Source: Myxococcota bacterium (GTDB taxonomy: Bacteria; Myxococcota_A; UBA796; JAJRTE01). Taken from it: DNA of 64,000 nt. The notes under the pieces were generated by a model that worked only from the letters and a program-made list of their open reading frames with translations, had not been told where the DNA came from and ran no database searches. This document shows positions 61,478 through 64,000 of the stretch, piece by piece. A program made the position numbers and the translations under genes. Each line of letters starts with the position of its first letter. Positions within the stretch are counted from its first letter, which is position 1. The stretch lies in the NCBI GenBank assembly GCA_024278455.1, contig JAJRTE010000091.1:1-64000 (forward strand), in the 5' to 3' direction.

Positions 61478-61776
61478 CCGTCCCTCCTACTCTTCCGGAG
61501 CCACCACAGGGATATCATCCCGAGAATTTCGCGGTGGAACACCGAGTCCGTACCCGCATGGTCGCAAAATGGCCCGGGGGGCCTCGGCGACGATTCGGAA
61601 ATCGCCAACTGGCTGTACCCCAGACTGACCAAAACTCCCGGGTGCGCGTGGGGAGGAAACACCACCTGACCCTCCGCGCCGGGACCGCGGTAGGCCAGGA
61701 CCTCGCGTACGCGCTCGAGCCAGGCAGCACCCGGCCGGCGAGCATTCTTGATGAGAATGGCAACGATACCGCACAT
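61474..61776 (-). pseudogene. asnB: Truncated asparagine synthase: N-terminal glutaminase stub
   Basis: A 100-codon frame starting MCGIVAILIKNARRPGAAWL. The nucleophile Cys2 and the RGP element (EVLAYRGPGAEGQ) of class II glutamine amidotransferases are present, then VSLGYSQLAISES matches the next strand. After about residue 62 the similarity stops, and a short unrelated tail ends at 61474. A whole glutaminase domain is ~200 residues and a full AsnB ~600, so this cannot be a working synthase. Its stop overlaps the next start by 4 bases, so translation of the stub may feed the glycosyltransferase. It lies 22 bases after the ligase-like gene. Confidence 0.65.
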
Positions 61777-61798
61777 CAGTCATCCACCAATCCGGGTC

Positions 61799-63196
61799 TC
61801 ATCTGTTGCCCGGGCCTTGAGCCGGCACGCGCGGTGTCCCCAAGTACGGCTGGGGTGGGCGCGGCACGTGGGCAGCGGTATCCCGTTCCTGCCCGCGCGC
61901 AGGGAATACTTCGGTGGCAGCGCACAACAACGCGAGCATGATAAGGTAGGATTTCGTGTTCAGCGCGTTGTGCGTGAACATCAGGTAGGACACCGCATAG
62001 GCATAAGCTGCCAGCAGGACCTGGCGCTCCTCCCGGGGCGCGATCTGCCGGAGCCTGACGAACAGCAGACCCAGGAAAATGGCGTAGAAAACGGCAGGGA
62101 GGACACCCAACTCGGCCATCAGGAGCAGGAATTCGTTGTGCGGGCTGTCCACCACCGATGCCGATCCCAGGCCTCCGCCAATCAACGGGTGTTCCGCGAA
62201 CCGCTCGAGGTTGACGAAGACGACCCGGACCCGCTGGAGACTCGAGGCATCGTCGAAACGTCCCTCCCGGATCTGGACGATTCGACCATAGGCCTTCTGG
62301 ACCTGGGCGCTGCTGTAGTCCTCGACCAGGATGGCGGAATAGGCGGTCAACGTGATGACACCACCGACGACGGCGGCGGCAACCGCTAGTTGTTTGCCCG
62401 TCAGCTTCCTGGATCGCAACTCCAGGTAGGCCACGAGCGGCCAGAACACGATGAGCGCAAACCTGGAGAACGTGGTGTAGATCCCTGCGAACATCACGAT
62501 TCTCATGACGACCGCCAATCGGGTCGAGTAGAGGTAGCAAAGCACCAGGCTCGAGAGAATGGCCGCGGCGGATACGTTCGGGTTGAGCAACAACCCAGCA
62601 GAGCGTCCTGGCAGCGACGAGAAATCGATGATGCTCCTGTCCAGGAATTCGATCACGTTGAGGATCGCCAGGACGACACCCGTCCACGACAGGAGCACGA
62701 CGATTCTCCTGAAATGCCTTTTGTTCGATGCCGTAACATAGGCCACGATGAACGTGGCGATCCCGTAGGCGGATCGCTTCGACCAGTTGGCGAAGGTGAA
62801 TTCCCTCGTGTAGGGCGATATGGCGATGATGATCAAGACAACAAAGAAGAAGAGGAAGAATGCCCGAATCGCCGTTCCAAACTGCGGGCGTTGGGAGCGG
62901 GAGAAGAACATGAGGGCGACATAGCCGGTCGAGACGGCGAACAGCACGTCCCCGAAAGGCACACTGAGAAGCAGGCTCAAGAGGGACTCGAGATTGGAAA
63001 AGAAGCAGAGGACGAGGAAGATGCCGAGGTATTCTGGATGACGTGCCACGAGGAGCGCGATGCCCACCAATATCGGCGACAGTCCAAGCAACAGGGCGTA
63101 GGTTGTGCCCTTCACCAAGAGAACGAGTCCTGCTACCAGTCCGAGAGACGCTGCCATGAAAACCAGCGCCCGCCTGCCAAACCATTCAGGCGTCAT
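61799..63196 (-). CDS. O-antigen ligase/polymerase-like membrane protein
   Basis: A 465-residue protein with GGAGAGG before the ATG. About eleven to twelve hydrophobic segments are seen, with a large periplasmic loop between them. That loop contains GRIVQIREGRFDDASSLQRV and ends HPLIGGGLGSASVVDSPHNE. The 'HPLxGxGxG ... HNxxL' signature is that of the Wzy_C/WaaL (O-antigen ligase) domain. It probably polymerises or ligates the polysaccharide on the periplasmic side. The tail is Pro/Arg-rich. It is co-directional with all genes from 63964 down to 55325. Confidence 0.88.
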   Translation of the reverse strand: MTPEWFGRRALVFMAASLGLVAGLVLLVKGTTYALLLGLSPILVGIALLVARHPEYLGIFLVLCFFSNLESLLSLLLSVPFGDVLFAVSTGYVALMFFSRSQRPQFGTAIRAFFLFFFVVLIIIAISPYTREFTFANWSKRSAYGIATFIVAYVTASNKRHFRRIVVLLSWTGVVLAILNVIEFLDRSIIDFSSLPGRSAGLLLNPNVSAAAILSSLVLCYLYSTRLAVVMRIVMFAGIYTTFSRFALIVFWPLVAYLELRSRKLTGKQLAVAAAVVGGVITLTAYSAILVEDYSSAQVQKAYGRIVQIREGRFDDASSLQRVRVVFVNLERFAEHPLIGGGLGSASVVDSPHNEFLLLMAELGVLPAVFYAIFLGLLFVRLRQIAPREERQVLLAAYAYAVSYLMFTHNALNTKSYLIMLALLCAATEVFPARGQERDTAAHVPRPPQPYLGTPRVPAQGPGNR

Positions 63197-63328
63197 GGTA
63201 TTCTCGCCTCTCCTGGGGGTGTCCGCCGGCCGTCGCGCGGGAAGGCAATCCGCCCTGGCAATCGGACGACGCGTCCGGTATGCACGAGGTTCTCGAGTCC
63301 TGGTGCCTCACCGTGCAGGTTTTCGGCT

Positions 63329-64000
63329 TCATCCCCGGTTCGCCCCCTGCTCTTCGCCGTAGTATTGGTAGTAGTAGTAGCGATAGTAGTAGCGATAGCC
63401 ATAGTTGTCGTGATCGATATCGATGTTGTTCATGATGCAACCGATCAGGTTGTCGCTCACTTCCGAAAGCCTGCGCAAAGCTTCCTGGGCCGCGTCCCTG
63501 GTCGTGGATTCCTGCTTGATGACGAGGAGCACCCCGTCCATGTGCTCGGACAGCACCACGGCGTCAGTAACGGCGATGCAGGGTGGCGAATCGAAGATGA
63601 TGACGTCGAACCGGGCTTCCAGGTCACGAATGATGTCTTGCGTTTGCCGGCTGCCAAGCAGTTCGGAAGGGTTCTCCGGGATCGGTCCGGCGGGAAGAAT
63701 GAAAAGATTGGGGATCTCGGTGGGTCGTATCGACTCTTCATAGGCGCTGGAGCCCTCGAACAAGGTCGACACCCCCTGGTCCGCGTCTATGTTGAAGACC
63801 TTGTGCAACCTGGGTCTTCGAAGGTCGGTGTCCGCGAGCAAGGTGCGCTTGTTCGCCAGGGCCATGGCTATTCCGAGATTGGCGACGAGGGTCGACTTCC
63901 CCTCCCTCGGTGACGCACTGGTGACCAGGATGGTTCGCCTCTTCTTGCCGGCGTTGCCCAGCATGATGTTCGTCCTGATGGCGCGGGAGCATTCGGCGAC
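63329..64000 (-). CDS. Polysaccharide tyrosine autokinase, CpsD/Wzc C-terminal domain (cut by window edge)
   Basis: The last 223 residues of a BY-kinase; the 5' end lies beyond the right edge, so the visible part begins VAECSRAIRTNIMLG, the region just before the nucleotide domain. Walker A is VTSASPREGKSTLVANLGIA, Walker A' is LLADTDLRRPRL and Walker B is VIIFDSPP. The C-terminus ends in a tyrosine cluster (YGYRYYYRYYYYQYY), the autophosphorylation tail. In such loci the kinase controls chain length and export of the polysaccharide with a Wzz-like membrane part, which may be fused upstream. The 132-base gap to the ligase gene shows nothing notable. Confidence 0.93.
   Translation of the reverse strand, partial: VAECSRAIRTNIMLGNAGKKRRTILVTSASPREGKSTLVANLGIAMALANKRTLLADTDLRRPRLHKVFNIDADQGVSTLFEGSSAYEESIRPTEIPNLFILPAGPIPENPSELLGSRQTQDIIRDLEARFDVIIFDSPPCIAVTDAVVLSEHMDGVLLVIKQESTTRDAAQEALRRLSEVSDNLIGCIMNNIDIDHDNYGYRYYYRYYYYQYYGEEQGANRG

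Overview
The window is high-GC bacterial DNA (roughly two thirds G+C by eye) with dense genes. I think it comes from the Myxococcota or a related deltaproteobacterial lineage. The evidence is a serine/threonine kinase fused to cyclase-like, ATPase and TPR parts, lipoproteins built from Asp/Asn-rich repeats, FecR and Ig-like envelope proteins, a CHAT protease, and an alkyl-DHAP synthase typical of ether-lipid makers. No rRNA, tRNA or CRISPR array was seen. The taxonomic call is inference.

Layout. 1-3940: a nested hexamer repeat, a decayed pyruvate-dehydrogenase E1-beta 3' end, an orphan adenine methyltransferase, and a WD40 propeller protein. 3903-12540: an accessory (defence) island read leftward. 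It runs SNF2-helicase remnant, HigB toxin, HigA/ImmA protein, type III mod (broken by one in-frame TAA), type III res, TcmP, and a Gp37/Gp68-type three-Cys protein. A solitary IS66-type end lies at its left side and a possible transposase relic at its right. 12624-13953: grpE and trmL. 13978-27940: an envelope-signalling stretch (two sensor kinases, a FecR-like protein, a 925-aa Ig-like protein with a barrel-like end, a 1339-aa lipoprotein, a third kinase, a TPR protein), then mazG on the other strand. 28130-34722: the large kinase, carbamate kinase, and threonine synthase.

34771-35207 is an IS66 tnpA relic. Then comes the most interesting region, 35552-42640: an ECF-type sigma factor, a zinc-finger anti-sigma-like protein, a 1012-aa TPR-CHAT protease, an unrecognised partner protein, and, convergent to them, a second caspase-fold protease. 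I read this as a candidate protease-controlled sigma-factor circuit.

42985-53572: a repeat lipoprotein; a molybdenum hydroxylase operon (FAD, 2Fe-2S and Mo subunits) headed by a MoaD-like protein; GmhB; acyl-CoA dehydrogenase; an SDR; and alkyl-DHAP synthase. The diacylglycerol-kinase-like gene at 54155 fits with the last three as an ether-lipid group. 55325-64000: outer membrane protein, sulfotransferase, two glycosyltransferases, a WecA-type initiating transferase, a truncated asparagine synthase, an O-antigen ligase-like protein and a tyrosine autokinase cut by the window edge. This is an exopolysaccharide locus read leftward.

Most start codons were chosen from ribosome-binding sites and family start positions. 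Several upstream regions share an extended -10 of the form TGC-TATnnT.
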